DNA from: a bacterium
GTDB taxonomy: Bacteria > CLD3 > SB21
Direction of reading: 5' to 3'
Length of the DNA stretch: 64,000 bases
Assembly: GCA_013360215.1 (NCBI GenBank)
Contig: JABWCP010000007.1
Location: 1 to 64,000 of the forward strand
A model generated the notes under the pieces. It had not been told where the DNA came from, did no database searches, and saw nothing but the letters and a program-made list of their open reading frames with translations. The translations under genes and the position numbers were made by a program. Positions 17,906-26,383 of the stretch are shown here, one piece after another; within the stretch, counting starts at the first letter, position 1; the number at the start of each line of letters is the position of its first letter.

Positions 17906-20281
17906 TTAAAACAAGCGCGCCATGCTCATCCCAAGATAAAAGTTCTTTTTATCCAAACGTTGTGCGGCATCTATGCGGAATAAACCGAATAAGCCGTTGA
18001 TTGAAGCGCCGACTTCCTGATGCCAACGCGTCGTATAAACCGGTGCATAGCCCAATCCTGCTAAACGATTTTTATCAATCCATGTGCGGCCGGCTGATCC
18101 GAAAACGGCGATCCCTATATTTTTACGAGCAAACCAATCCAATCCTATCAATTCAAACGGTAGTGAGCGAAAATTATGTTCCGCAAAAACAGCAGCGTAT
18201 TTTTCACCTTCGTATCCGCGTGTGCGTAATGTTTTGAACGTACCAAATGGGGTAAAATATCCGAGCGACCCGTCAACCACACCAAACCGTTGAACGGGAA
18301 GTTTGCCGGTGTAGGTACCTGCGGTAGCATATACATCCAGCGTATTGGGGATGAAACGGCGGCGGAGAAACGTTTTAATGCGTGCGTTTCCGGAAACTTT
18401 ATACGTAGTAAAACCGAAATCACTGGAGAGTATTTTTTTATCCGAATGTTCGATGGAGAGCGTAAGTCCGTTGTTTCCGACTACGCCCATGGGCACATAT
18501 TTTTCACCCCAGGTACCTGTAAAAATAAAACTGCGCAGTGTGCCGTTATCAATGGCAGGATTTTTTCGTTGATCGTATTTCCGTCCGATGATGTCCCAAT
18601 CCGTGGTTTTGGAAACGGATTTTTGGAAATCCTGCAGTAATCCTGCAGAAAAATCCAAATCCTGAAAAGCAAAATTGTAACCACCGGTGACTTTGACGCG
18701 GTGTGACTTGTAGTAATCAAAATAATCGCGATATCCGAAGAGCGGTTGCCCGCTGGTCATCAGGAGATTATAGTTTTCCGAGTTTTGGCGCATATCTACA
18801 CCGTTATAATATTCGGCTTCGAGGTGACCGCGGCGGCGATAACCAAAGCGGTGTTCACCACCGGCGCCATAGAACGCTTTTTCCAATGTTGTCGTATAGC
18901 CGCCTTTGATGTATGCCGACCAATGTTTGGAAAATTCATGTTCGTATTTCACGCCAAGCCGTCCGCCTTCGACACGATCAAAACCGACAACGGGTGAAAG
19001 ATCGCTAAGGAATTTTTGGAACGCTGTTTTTTTCTTTTTCTCCGTATCCACGCTGTCATTGTAATCATCTTCCATTTTGACGTATCGCGCCAACGCACCT
19101 TTGGGTTTGAATGCTTTGGTGAAGGAGTCCCCGCGTTTGATATTGGTGAATGCTGAATCTTCCGCTTCGGTACGGGGAATAATAATAGCGGAGGAATCAA
19201 ATTGATTGGGTTTTGCCAACGCGACGGAATCTACAAAAAAAGATTTACGCGATTTGTAGAGTGAATCCGGTAATTCGATGTTGATCTGATAATTATTAAC
19301 GCCCATCAGGCTGCTGTATATGATTTTTGGAAATTCCAAACCGGGCATTGCGACTTTAATATTGCCGTGCATACGAATATCCACCGGTAACCAGTAGGCT
19401 TGACCGAAATTGGAGAATTGCTGTTTATAGTTTACATTCCATTGCTGAATGGGGATAGGAAAAATCACATGCTCCGTCGGTTTGAGATCTACGGCTACCA
19501 TCGCAGAGTCTTCCTCGATAACGGAAATACTGCCGACGAAGGTAGGTTGTAATTTAGTTTTGGAACGTACGGCAATGTCGTAAACAAGATAATCGTCCAG
19601 ATAGCGACGTCCGGTGATTTTGAAATCATAGTAGTCCAATGCATCGGGGTGCGTAGGTCCGACAAAACGCGATCCTTGGATTTCGATATCATCGTCATAA
19701 AAATTAACCATGCCTTCTTCGCCCACGAAAATATTATCCTGCGGTCGGACGTTTTTGGTCATACGTTTGGATTTGATGACAACTTTGAGTCCTTTGTCTC
19801 TGTCCCAGTAGGTATCGGCTAAAGATTCGGAAATCATCACGATACCTGAATCGTTTTCCATGACCATCCTATTATACCCGTCGGCTTTAAAATTATTGAT
19901 CAGTTTATGCCAGCGTTTTTTCTTGGCGATGACATTGCGCATGATACGAATGCCGGGATCTTCCCCGATGACGACCATTTCCTCCATCTGAACCGAGGAG
20001 GGTGTCAGGCTGATGTTTTGTTCGGTAGGGCTGTTTTCCGTAATGACTAATTTTTGAGACTCATAACCGATATAACGTACGACGATCGTAGCAGGTAGGG
20101 ATTCGATCCGCAATGCGTATCGTCCTTCGACACTGGCGACAACCCCGCGCAGCGTGCCCTCGATTTGTATATTGGCCGATGGTAAAGGTTCACCGTTACT
20201 TTTGTCGGTGATCGTTCCGGTGATATTTTTTTGTGCATAGGAAAAGGAACCCAACAGCAGAAGGAAAATCAATCTATACAT
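17906..20281 (-). CDS. DUF5686 outer-membrane protein with CarboxypepD-like domain
   Basis: 791 residues. A signal peptide (MYRLIFLLLLGSFSYAQ) precedes a carboxypeptidase-regulatory-like beta-sandwich (about 19-95: GTITDKSNGEPLPSANIQIEG), as in TonB-dependent systems. A large DUF5686 domain follows, ending in a predicted beta-barrel whose last residues are KNFYLGMSMARLF. The family is characteristic of Bacteroidota relatives and of unknown function; surface assembly or transport roles are guessed. It is preceded by a leader with a hairpin (20312-20342) and closed by a terminator. Confidence 0.88.
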   Translation of the reverse strand: MYRLIFLLLLGSFSYAQKNITGTITDKSNGEPLPSANIQIEGTLRGVVASVEGRYALRIESLPATIVVRYIGYESQKLVITENSPTEQNISLTPSSVQMEEMVVIGEDPGIRIMRNVIAKKKRWHKLINNFKADGYNRMVMENDSGIVMISESLADTYWDRDKGLKVVIKSKRMTKNVRPQDNIFVGEEGMVNFYDDDIEIQGSRFVGPTHPDALDYYDFKITGRRYLDDYLVYDIAVRSKTKLQPTFVGSISVIEEDSAMVAVDLKPTEHVIFPIPIQQWNVNYKQQFSNFGQAYWLPVDIRMHGNIKVAMPGLEFPKIIYSSLMGVNNYQINIELPDSLYKSRKSFFVDSVALAKPNQFDSSAIIIPRTEAEDSAFTNIKRGDSFTKAFKPKGALARYVKMEDDYNDSVDTEKKKKTAFQKFLSDLSPVVGFDRVEGGRLGVKYEHEFSKHWSAYIKGGYTTTLEKAFYGAGGEHRFGYRRRGHLEAEYYNGVDMRQNSENYNLLMTSGQPLFGYRDYFDYYKSHRVKVTGGYNFAFQDLDFSAGLLQDFQKSVSKTTDWDIIGRKYDQRKNPAIDNGTLRSFIFTGTWGEKYVPMGVVGNNGLTLSIEHSDKKILSSDFGFTTYKVSGNARIKTFLRRRFIPNTLDVYATAGTYTGKLPVQRFGVVDGSLGYFTPFGTFKTLRTRGYEGEKYAAVFAEHNFRSLPFELIGLDWFARKNIGIAVFGSAGRTWIDKNRLAGLGYAPVYTTRWHQEVGASINGLFGLFRIDAAQRLDKKNFYLGMSMARLF

Positions 20282-20311
20282 GTAATAAACCCCTCATAAT
20301 AAGTAATACAA

Positions 20312-20342
20312 ACGCCGACCCCATGTACGTGCAAGTCGGCGT
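20312..20342 (-). other. Hairpin in the leader of the DUF5686 gene
   Basis: An 8-bp perfect stem (ACGCCGAC with GTCGGCGT) encloses 15 bases. On the minus strand it lies after the SSSS-repeat gene and 31 bases before the DUF5686 start. It lacks a clean T run, so it could be an RNA stabiliser, attenuator or weak terminator. Confidence 0.4.
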
Positions 20343-20419
20343 GAAGTTTCCAATACGAAGTTTTATAAATCAAAAGAAATCACAAATAAGCACTTCTTTT
20401 TATTTTGAGTGATGGATAC

Positions 20420-21679
20420 TTATTCCATCAAGCGATCACGTACCAAACCTTCGATATAACGTTGGACGGAAGAACTCGAAACCGAATTATCCACGCATTG
20501 TAAAGTGCGCTTGAGAACGGATTTGCTCAAGCCCTGACGACGCAGCATGGCGGAAAGAGCGGTTTCTTGGGCGGAACTTGAGCTTACGGTTCCGACGGTT
20601 TCAAGAAAAGTAAACCAAATCATATCATCGTTAGGGCAGACTTCTGCGCTACGGCTTAGCACACGCGCTTGTGCGCTGGACGAACTGACCGATTCGGTTA
20701 CTTTAAAAAGCTGAATCCACGCGTCGCGAGTAAGTGTGCGTTGTGTAAGCGCGAGTAACGCTTCGGATTGTGCGCTGGATGAACTTACCGCGCGTACGGC
20801 ATGCAGGTATGCCAAAAACGCTTCTTCATGCGGAGGCGCTAATTCGGCAAGCGTTTCCAATGCATTTTTTTGCGCCGAACTGGAGCTGATATCTTCGATC
20901 GTGCGGGCCATCTCGATAGCCGATTCACGATCTAAGCCACGGCGGCGCGCTATCGTGATAGCTGTCTCACTTTGACGTGAACTGGAGGATATTTCCCGAA
21001 CGGCACGCATCAGCGTTAACGTAAAGGTTGAATCTTGCGGAAATTTAGTCGTGGCGTCCGTTAATAAATCACCGAGGCGCGAACTGCTTGAGATTTCTTT
21101 GGCCGTCACAATAACGGTGCGCTGAAGCTGAGCAGAGGTCAAATTTTCATGTGCCATAATGGACTCACAAAAAATCTGCCGCGCGTAATTATTTTCCTGA
21201 AATTCGATTTCATTGATTGCCGCATCAACGCCGCGCTGAGCGATAAGCCGCTGGACCCGACCCGCAGCGCCGAGTCCTGTTTTTCGTGCAATTTCAGGCA
21301 ACTCGGCAGCGAGCCATGATTGGCCGTATTCATTCCAATCCATCTCGCGGCCATTAGCATAAAAAGTTCTTTCCAACTGACCGTCACGTAACCCGCGAAC
21401 CCGGACTTCGCGATACGTAAACCAATTGCGGGTTTTGATCTGTACCGTAGCATTTTCTGCTAGAAATTTGAAATCACGGTCATCATCGGATAATTCGACC
21501 ACACCGATAGCTTTGACCTCAAGACTGTGCAGCATGTCATTGTAATAAGCATCAATATGGTTGAGGCGGCTATTATTGTTTTGAACAAAACCGATATGGA
21601 AATTGTTCTGTGCTGTCAATTGCGAATTTTGAATTAGAGAAAAGAAACTTACTATTAAAAGGGTAATAAATGTTTTCAT
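20420..21679 (-). CDS. Exported alpha-repeat protein with seven SSSS motifs
   Basis: 419 residues. A signal peptide (residues 1-24, ending LTAQ) precedes an N-terminal domain (about 40-150) with VELSDDDRDFKFL and ANGREMDWNEYGQSWLAAELP. This resembles the domain found before the ISSDYEK-type helical repeats of some peptidase M56-linked and stand-alone bacterial proteins. From residue 195 seven units of 33-35 residues each begin (E/D/x)(I/V)SSSS(A/R)Q. A preceding degenerate unit (EIEFQENNYARQIF) keeps the Tyr/Arg form. The repeats should form a helical solenoid. The function is unknown; it is probably periplasmic or on the surface. Confidence 0.85.
   Translation of the reverse strand: MKTFITLLIVSFFSLIQNSQLTAQNNFHIGFVQNNNSRLNHIDAYYNDMLHSLEVKAIGVVELSDDDRDFKFLAENATVQIKTRNWFTYREVRVRGLRDGQLERTFYANGREMDWNEYGQSWLAAELPEIARKTGLGAAGRVQRLIAQRGVDAAINEIEFQENNYARQIFCESIMAHENLTSAQLQRTVIVTAKEISSSSRLGDLLTDATTKFPQDSTFTLTLMRAVREISSSSRQSETAITIARRRGLDRESAIEMARTIEDISSSSAQKNALETLAELAPPHEEAFLAYLHAVRAVSSSSAQSEALLALTQRTLTRDAWIQLFKVTESVSSSSAQARVLSRSAEVCPNDDMIWFTFLETVGTVSSSSAQETALSAMLRRQGLSKSVLKRTLQCVDNSVSSSSVQRYIEGLVRDRLME
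20423..21097 (-). repeat. Seven tandem coding repeats of about 34 residues, each with SSSS
   Basis: SSSS tracts fall at residues 197-200, 231-234, 265-268, 299-302, 332-335, 366-369 and 401-404 of the 419-residue protein. The four serine codons differ from unit to unit and mix AGY with TCN, for example TCA AGC AGT TCG in unit 1 and AGC TCA AGT TCC in unit 6, so the tracts are kept at protein level rather than by DNA slippage. Confidence 0.95.
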
Positions 21680-21762
21680 ATATTTTCCATAATTTAGAAT
21701 ATCACATATCTCAAGACTTGGTTTCTAAACAAATCTCCAGTATGGTAAACATTTCCCGATGA

Positions 21763-22437
21763 TTAATGATCGGCTTCTGGTGCAGATCGTTTATTCATCC
21801 GAATTGCGATTCCTATCATGCGTACGTGAATAGCTATCATGAACAAGCCACAAAACGGTCCGACATCAAATAATCCCATTTCCGAAGGAGGCCACGGAAA
21901 TGTTGCGGCGTTCAACACGATCAGCAGAATGGCCAACAACCCAAAGGGCAATGTCCAAATCCAGCCGAAATAGGGATGACGTCGCATCACTATAGCGTAA
22001 CATAAAAAACTTGTACCGATGAACATATCCCATACTACATCGAGGCCCATGTCGATCAGTCGTACCGCACGTTGGACAAGTCGGGAAGTATTTGGATCTA
22101 CGGACAGTTCTTTGATAAACGAATCTTCAAATCCGGCCTGAATAGCAATTTGTGCCGCTAGAAAGACAGCTAATACCAAAAAGGCCAATGCGCCCATATA
22201 AAACCCAATTACCGAGAGATGGTCGTCCATGTCTCCTTTAAGGAGAATATGTAAAGCGTACCAACTTATGATTCCTAAAATTGAGAATAACATCACACCG
22301 ACAAAGGTCAGTGCCGGGTTTAGCGAAACGGTAATGATACACAAATAGGATATAACCGACAGGACACCCGCAATGCCGCCGTAAAGAAAAAGTTTTTTGA
22401 ATTGAGAATACACGCGATGATCCATGATTAAGTTCAT
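21763..22437 (-). CDS. Multi-pass membrane protein (DUF4386-like)
   Basis: 224 residues from the start chosen here. Six hydrophobic segments are visible, including YGGIAGVLSVISYLCII, MLFSILGIISWYALHIL, MGALAFLVLAVFLAAQIAI and PFGLLAILLIVLNAATF. The hydropathy and length suit the DUF4386 membrane family, but the match is by eye. An ATG at 22422 (MDHRVYSQ) or an upstream one at 22488 are alternatives; the latter would overlap the preceding gene by 35 bases. The gene lies just behind the DUF6249 gene and so probably under the same ECF-type promoter. Confidence 0.7.
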   Translation of the reverse strand: MNLIMDHRVYSQFKKLFLYGGIAGVLSVISYLCIITVSLNPALTFVGVMLFSILGIISWYALHILLKGDMDDHLSVIGFYMGALAFLVLAVFLAAQIAIQAGFEDSFIKELSVDPNTSRLVQRAVRLIDMGLDVVWDMFIGTSFLCYAIVMRRHPYFGWIWTLPFGLLAILLIVLNAATFPWPPSEMGLFDVGPFCGLFMIAIHVRMIGIAIRMNKRSAPEADH

Positions 22438-22453
22438 TCCTATGTTTTTCTTA

Positions 22454-22789
22454 TTATTCTTGTGGTGTTTGTTTTTTAGCAAGGACATAATAGATCACGA
22501 AAGCGATACCGGCGAAAATAAACATCAGACCCATCAGCGCGGGGCCTTCCATCATCGGGAAAATCTGGCCGATGGCCAATGCAATACCGATACCGACAAG
22601 AACAATGCCCCATTTGAGCGATTGCAGCGGGTTTTCTCGGAGATCACGGGCATAAAGATATTTTACTTTTTCATCGACTAGCCCTTTGTCTATCAGTTTT
22701 TGGCGCGTACGATTGTCCGTGACGATTTTTACGATCATGGCAACCATCCAAAAAAATGCGATAGGAATGATGAATTCGAGGTTTTGCAT
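22454..22789 (-). CDS. DUF6249 small membrane protein
   Basis: 111 residues. One N-terminal membrane helix (FIIPIAFFWMVAMIVKIV) precedes a charged stretch (DNRTRQKLIDKGLVDEKV), and two further helices close the protein. This arrangement, membrane helix then RxKLIxKG segment, is the DUF6249 pattern, whose members often lie beside ECF sigma/anti-sigma genes in Bacteroidota-like genomes. AAGGAACC precedes the start. The divergent sigma factor gene and the shared promoter motif suggest it belongs to that regulon. Confidence 0.8.
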   Translation of the reverse strand: MQNLEFIIPIAFFWMVAMIVKIVTDNRTRQKLIDKGLVDEKVKYLYARDLRENPLQSLKWGIVLVGIGIALAIGQIFPMMEGPALMGLMFIFAGIAFVIYYVLAKKQTPQE

Positions 22790-22847
22790 AATCTGGTTCC
22801 TTTCAATATGGTGTAATACGTGTTTTTGATTTCATAAGTTCTACCCG

Positions 22848-22876
22848 ATAAGACCGGTCAAAAAGCAAAAGGTTGC
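22848..22876 (-). promoter_or_regulatory. ECF-type promoter of the DUF6249 gene
   Basis: On the minus strand GCAAC (22872-22876) and GGTCTTAT (22848-22855) are 16 bases apart. AAC in the -35 and GTC in the -10 are hallmarks of ECF sigma promoters. The same motif at the same spacing is found divergently at 22900-22928. Confidence 0.6.
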
Positions 22877-22899
22877 ACTTGTTAGCTAATTATTTTATT

Positions 22900-22928
22900 G
22901 CAACATTTGTTCGCTTCGTCGGTCTAAT
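22900..22928 (+). promoter_or_regulatory. ECF-type autoregulated promoter of the sigma factor gene
   Basis: GCAAC (22900-22904) and GGTCTAAT (22921-22928) are 16 bases apart, upstream of the sigma factor start at 22951. It matches the divergent promoter at 22848-22876 in both elements and spacing. Confidence 0.6.
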
Positions 22929-22950
22929 ACCCTGTATGATAAGACCATTT

Positions 22951-23553
22951 ATGGAAAATGAGCGCTTAACTATAGAAAAAATAATTGCCGGCGATGCTAA
23001 GGCATTTAAGCAGTTAGTCGAAGACCACCAAAAATTGGTCGCGCATATCGTATTTAAAATGGTATCCAATCCATCCGATCAACAGGAGATTTGTCAGGAA
23101 GTTTTTATCAAAGTGTATGAAAATCTCCGGACCTTTCAGTTTAATGCTAAACTTTCGACATGGATTGCCCGCATCGCTTATAATACGACGCTAAATCACA
23201 TCGCGAAGAAAAAAACGCCGCTGTATGAAGATTATCTAACCTCGCCGACGGAGGAAGAAAATTACGAATCGGCCGATCAGAATCTTTCGGAAAGCCTGTG
23301 GGACGAACCCGACATGCCGGATGCCGTAACACAAAACCGGGAAACAGCGAGAGTTTTAAAAGAAGCGATCCAATCATTAGCGCCGCAGTATCGGACCATC
23401 GTAACGCTTTTTCATATGGACGACATGTCGTATGTGGAAATCAGTGAAATCATGCAGATGCCGGAGGGTACGGTAAAAAGTTACCTTTTCCGGGCGCGCA
23501 AAATGCTCAAAGCGCGGTTACTTGAAAATTTTAGTACGGAGGAATTAATATGA
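22951..23553 (+). CDS. ECF-type RNA polymerase sigma factor
   Basis: 200 residues with sigma-70 region 2 (AFKQLVEDHQKLVAHIVFKMV, then DQQEICQEVFIKVYENL and the STWIARIAYNTTLNHI stretch) and region 4 (YRTIVTLFHMDDMSYVEISEIMQ, EGTVKSYLFRARKML). The start at 22951 is preferred because longer in-frame forms begin inside the promoter region; ATG 22936 is possible. It overlaps the anti-sigma gene by four bases. A sequence matching an ECF promoter lies just upstream, so autoregulation is likely. Confidence 0.93.
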   Translation: MENERLTIEKIIAGDAKAFKQLVEDHQKLVAHIVFKMVSNPSDQQEICQEVFIKVYENLRTFQFNAKLSTWIARIAYNTTLNHIAKKKTPLYEDYLTSPTEEENYESADQNLSESLWDEPDMPDAVTQNRETARVLKEAIQSLAPQYRTIVTLFHMDDMSYVEISEIMQMPEGTVKSYLFRARKMLKARLLENFSTEELI

Positions 23554-24050
23554 ATCATCTCAGTGATGCGATGATGCAGGCGTATCTGGACGGGACCGCC
23601 GGTATAACCAAACAAAACATGGAAACGCATCTGTCGGTATGCGAGGAATGCCGCGAGTCTATGGCTATATATCGGATGATGCACCACACCATACGTCAGG
23701 AAGAATTTATATTACCGGCACATTTTGCGGATATAGTGGCGGAAAAAGTGGGTTTGGTTTCCGCTGATGAGTCGGAAACATCTGTTTTACGTGAGTGGTG
23801 GTGGCTGTTGCCGGTCGTCGTAGCGGGCATCGGCATCTCCGCGTATTATTTGCCTTCTACGATGACCGGAGCACCGGTAGAGCGCGTTTTACAGGAAAAT
23901 ATCCGGCAGACGCAAACTTATTTTACGATAGCTGAACAAATGGGCGGTTGGATCGGTTCCAATTTTCAGTATCTTATTTTTGGGTTATTTCTCGTATTGC
24001 TTTTTGATATGATCGAGCGGAAATTTTTGAGATTGAGGGTGCAGCACTAA
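23550..24050 (+). CDS. Membrane-bound anti-sigma factor with HxxxCxxC zinc motif
   Basis: 166 residues. The cytoplasmic N-terminus holds the ZAS/zf-HC2 motif HLSVCEEC (HxxxCxxC). A membrane helix follows (LLPVVVAGIGISAYYL, about 90-107) and a second hydrophobic segment lies near the C-terminus (YLIFGLFLVLLFDMI). Such proteins hold the ECF sigma factor at the membrane until a signal arrives. It overlaps the sigma gene by ATGA, and its end overlaps the convergent AraC gene by four bases. Confidence 0.88.
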   Translation: MNHLSDAMMQAYLDGTAGITKQNMETHLSVCEECRESMAIYRMMHHTIRQEEFILPAHFADIVAEKVGLVSADESETSVLREWWWLLPVVVAGIGISAYYLPSTMTGAPVERVLQENIRQTQTYFTIAEQMGGWIGSNFQYLIFGLFLVLLFDMIERKFLRLRVQH

Positions 24051-24862
24051 ACGGTTTTGCCCGTCGCATTTCGTAAAAAATGTGACGGTGTCATGCCGAT
24101 TAGCGCTTTAAAATCACGGATGAAATGTGCCTGATCATGATATCCCAGATCCAAGGCCAGTTTGGTCAATGAAATTTCTGCGTTAGATTTTATCATTTCT
24201 ACAGCCTCGTGTAAGCGGTAACGTTGAATCACCCACTTCGGTGTCACACCAATATAATTTTCAAACAATCTTTCAAGCGAACGAGCGGTTATATTAAACC
24301 GCGCTAAAAGCTGGCGCACGTGAACGATATCACGTTCAATCATGATCGTTGCCACGATGGTTTGTGCAAGGATAGCACGCGGGTCATGTTTGATCGGTAT
24401 GGATGTAAAAAATGACTCAGCGGCTTTTTCCATTGCATCAAATCGCGTCATGCGCAGTATCGAATGTTCTAATTGCAGAATGGATTCACCGAAAACGGAT
24501 TCGATGTTTACTTTGTGATTGGCCAGGTTAGCTATAGACGGTTTATAAAATGCCGAAAAAGCACCGGGAAGAAATTTAACACCAAAAACAAAACCTTTAC
24601 CATTCAGCGTTCGTTTAAATTTTCCGGTAACCGGTCCGCCAATCGAGGAGCCATCTTTCTCGAAAACCAAATGCACAGAAGGATGCGGCAGAGTTTCAGC
24701 TATATACGGGCGGTTTTTCGGAAAATCCCATCGTACCATCCAAAAATGTTCGATCGTAGATTGGAGCGTTTTCGTAGGTTTGTCACGGTAATAACGAATA
24801 CGGGGATTTGGAATAGAACTTAAAATGCCTCGCGGTTTACCGGCGCTATTTGTCTTCGTCAT
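24047..24862 (-). CDS. AraC-family transcriptional regulator (DUF6597-like N-terminus)
   Basis: 271 residues. The N-terminal half resembles DUF6597 (TIEHFWMVRWDFP, PHPSVHLVFEKDG, FVFGVKFLPGAFSAFY). The C-terminal AraC DNA-binding domain (about 165-265) has two helix-turn-helices: VRQLLARFNITARSLERLF and ISLTKLALDLGYHDQAHFIRDFK. It is divergent to an SRPBCC gene with a gap of 88 bases; AraC/DUF6597 regulators commonly pair with SRPBCC or other small enzymes, so it may regulate that gene and itself. Confidence 0.9.
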   Translation of the reverse strand: MTKTNSAGKPRGILSSIPNPRIRYYRDKPTKTLQSTIEHFWMVRWDFPKNRPYIAETLPHPSVHLVFEKDGSSIGGPVTGKFKRTLNGKGFVFGVKFLPGAFSAFYKPSIANLANHKVNIESVFGESILQLEHSILRMTRFDAMEKAAESFFTSIPIKHDPRAILAQTIVATIMIERDIVHVRQLLARFNITARSLERLFENYIGVTPKWVIQRYRLHEAVEMIKSNAEISLTKLALDLGYHDQAHFIRDFKALIGMTPSHFLRNATGKTV

Positions 24863-24950
24863 TTGTCGTGTTTTTACAATTATGATGAGTTTCTTATGAG
24901 TATATTGGCCGCGAACGAAAATTGAAACAAAGAAATTGAAGGATCAATTT

Positions 24951-25391
24951 ATGTCGGCTAAAACAATTACTTCAGAAATAACGATATATGCCCAAGCCGA
25001 GCGGGTGTGGGCAGTATTGACTGAACCGTCGTTGACGCGGCAGTACATGTTTGACTGCGAAGCGCAGAGCGATTGGAAACCGGGCAGTCGTTTAGAATGG
25101 AAAAGCGCAAAGGACGGCGTCGTATATGTGCGCGGTCATATCGTTCGTAATGAATATCCTCGTATTTTGGAGTACACGGTTTTCGATCCATTTGGAGGAT
25201 ATGCGGATATCCCTGCAAATTATCTGACGGTGAGCATCACACTGAGTGAAAAAGAATTCGCAACCGACGTGTCCGTCGTACAAGGGGATTTTTCGACGGT
25301 CGCTAACGGTGAAAAGCGTTATCAGGATTCCCACGGGGGTTGGTCGTATATTTTAGAAAAAATAAAAACGCTGGCCGAAGCCGGCGCGTGA
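24951..25391 (+). CDS. SRPBCC (AHSA1-like) domain protein
   Basis: 146 residues with the START/AHSA1 helix-grip fold pattern: ITIYAQAERVWAVLTEPSLTRQYMF at the start, WKPGSRLEWKS in the middle and a C-terminal helix GGWSYILEKIKTLAE. These proteins bind hydrophobic ligands; function is rarely known. AAGGA at ideal distance selects the ATG at 24951 over an in-frame TTG at 24936. It is divergent to an AraC-type regulator that probably controls it. Confidence 0.88.
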   Translation: MSAKTITSEITIYAQAERVWAVLTEPSLTRQYMFDCEAQSDWKPGSRLEWKSAKDGVVYVRGHIVRNEYPRILEYTVFDPFGGYADIPANYLTVSITLSEKEFATDVSVVQGDFSTVANGEKRYQDSHGGWSYILEKIKTLAEAGA

Positions 25392-25397
25392 ATACGT

Positions 25398-25426
25398 TTG
25401 ATTATCATTTCGTTTTTCAGTAAAAT
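25398..25426 (+). promoter_or_regulatory. Candidate sigma-70-type promoter
   Basis: TTGATT (25398-25403) and TAAAAT (25421-25426) are 17 bases apart, about 38 bases before the phosphatase gene start. Confidence 0.4.
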
Positions 25427-25464
25427 CAACGCGTAAAATCGTTCATTTTTCAGCGTTGTTCTCC

Positions 25465-26253
25465 ATGTCTTCCGAAATCCGTGAGTTGCTTCAGGCGGCT
25501 ACACATGCCGCGTATGAAGCAGGAAAACTCACACTGCGTTATTATCAGACAGCCTCCTTGGATGTGATCGCCAAGCCGGACGCCTCGCCCGTCACGATCG
25601 CCGACCGTTCTGCGGAGGAATGGTTGCGCGCATTCATCAGTAAAGAATTTCCGGATCATGGGATTTTGGGAGAAGAATTCGGCGAAACTATCGGTAGCGG
25701 CCGGTATCGCTGGATATTGGATCCTATTGACGGCACCAAATCATTTATTCACGGTGTACCTTTTTACGGGACAATGGTTGCTATCGAAGATGTGCAAAAA
25801 AAAGATGCCATCGTCGGTGTGATACATTTTCCGGCACTGGGCGAAATCCTTTCCGCGGCTACTAATGAAGGTGCCACTATCAACGGTCGCAGAGTCAAAG
25901 CGCGCACAACGGAATATCTGGCTGAAGCGACGCTTCTCACTACGGATATGAAAAGTTCTCACCAAGGAGACTACGCACCCATTCTTCAAACACTCATCAA
26001 AGAAACTAAAATCGTTCGCACGTGGGGCGATTGTTATGGGCATGCTTTGGTGGCGTGCGGTCGGGCCGATATTATGGTGGACCCTAAGCTCAATCTTTGG
26101 GATATCGCCGCACTCAAACCGATCATCGAAGAATCCGGCGCTGTGATTTTTGATCGAAATGGCGTTACGTCTATGTATATTGACAACGCGATTGCGTGCG
26201 GACCGGCGCTCCAAAAGGAAATATGGACGAAACTGAATATATCCCATGCGTAA
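25465..26253 (+). CDS. Inositol monophosphatase family, histidinol-phosphatase (HisN)-like
   Basis: 262 residues. Mg-dependent phosphatase of the IMPase superfamily; closest in feel to HisN-type histidinol-phosphatases. Motifs: ADRSAEEWLRAFI, GILGEEFGE with metal glutamate, DPIDGTKSFIHGVPFYGTMVA and the late NLWDIAALKPIIEESGA. The exact substrate (histidinol phosphate or inositol phosphate) cannot be settled from sequence. No strong ribosome site precedes either ATG 25465 or TTG 25456. It has a candidate promoter just upstream and appears monocistronic. Confidence 0.85.
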   Translation: MSSEIRELLQAATHAAYEAGKLTLRYYQTASLDVIAKPDASPVTIADRSAEEWLRAFISKEFPDHGILGEEFGETIGSGRYRWILDPIDGTKSFIHGVPFYGTMVAIEDVQKKDAIVGVIHFPALGEILSAATNEGATINGRRVKARTTEYLAEATLLTTDMKSSHQGDYAPILQTLIKETKIVRTWGDCYGHALVACGRADIMVDPKLNLWDIAALKPIIEESGAVIFDRNGVTSMYIDNAIACGPALQKEIWTKLNISHA

Positions 26254-26383
26254 GCCCTTGAATCGCAATGCTTGAGCGAAAACGCCTCCGGGTTTGATCT
26301 CGTCATGACTATTCGCATGAATTCTCAGTTGATCCGTGTAATAAAGAAAAAATAGTTTTCTAATGTTCTTATATTGAGGTCAT

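Noticed and set aside
22873-22950. A TTG start that would lengthen the ECF sigma factor by 26 residues
   Set aside because: The added stretch covers both ECF-type promoters and has no conserved sigma-factor residues.
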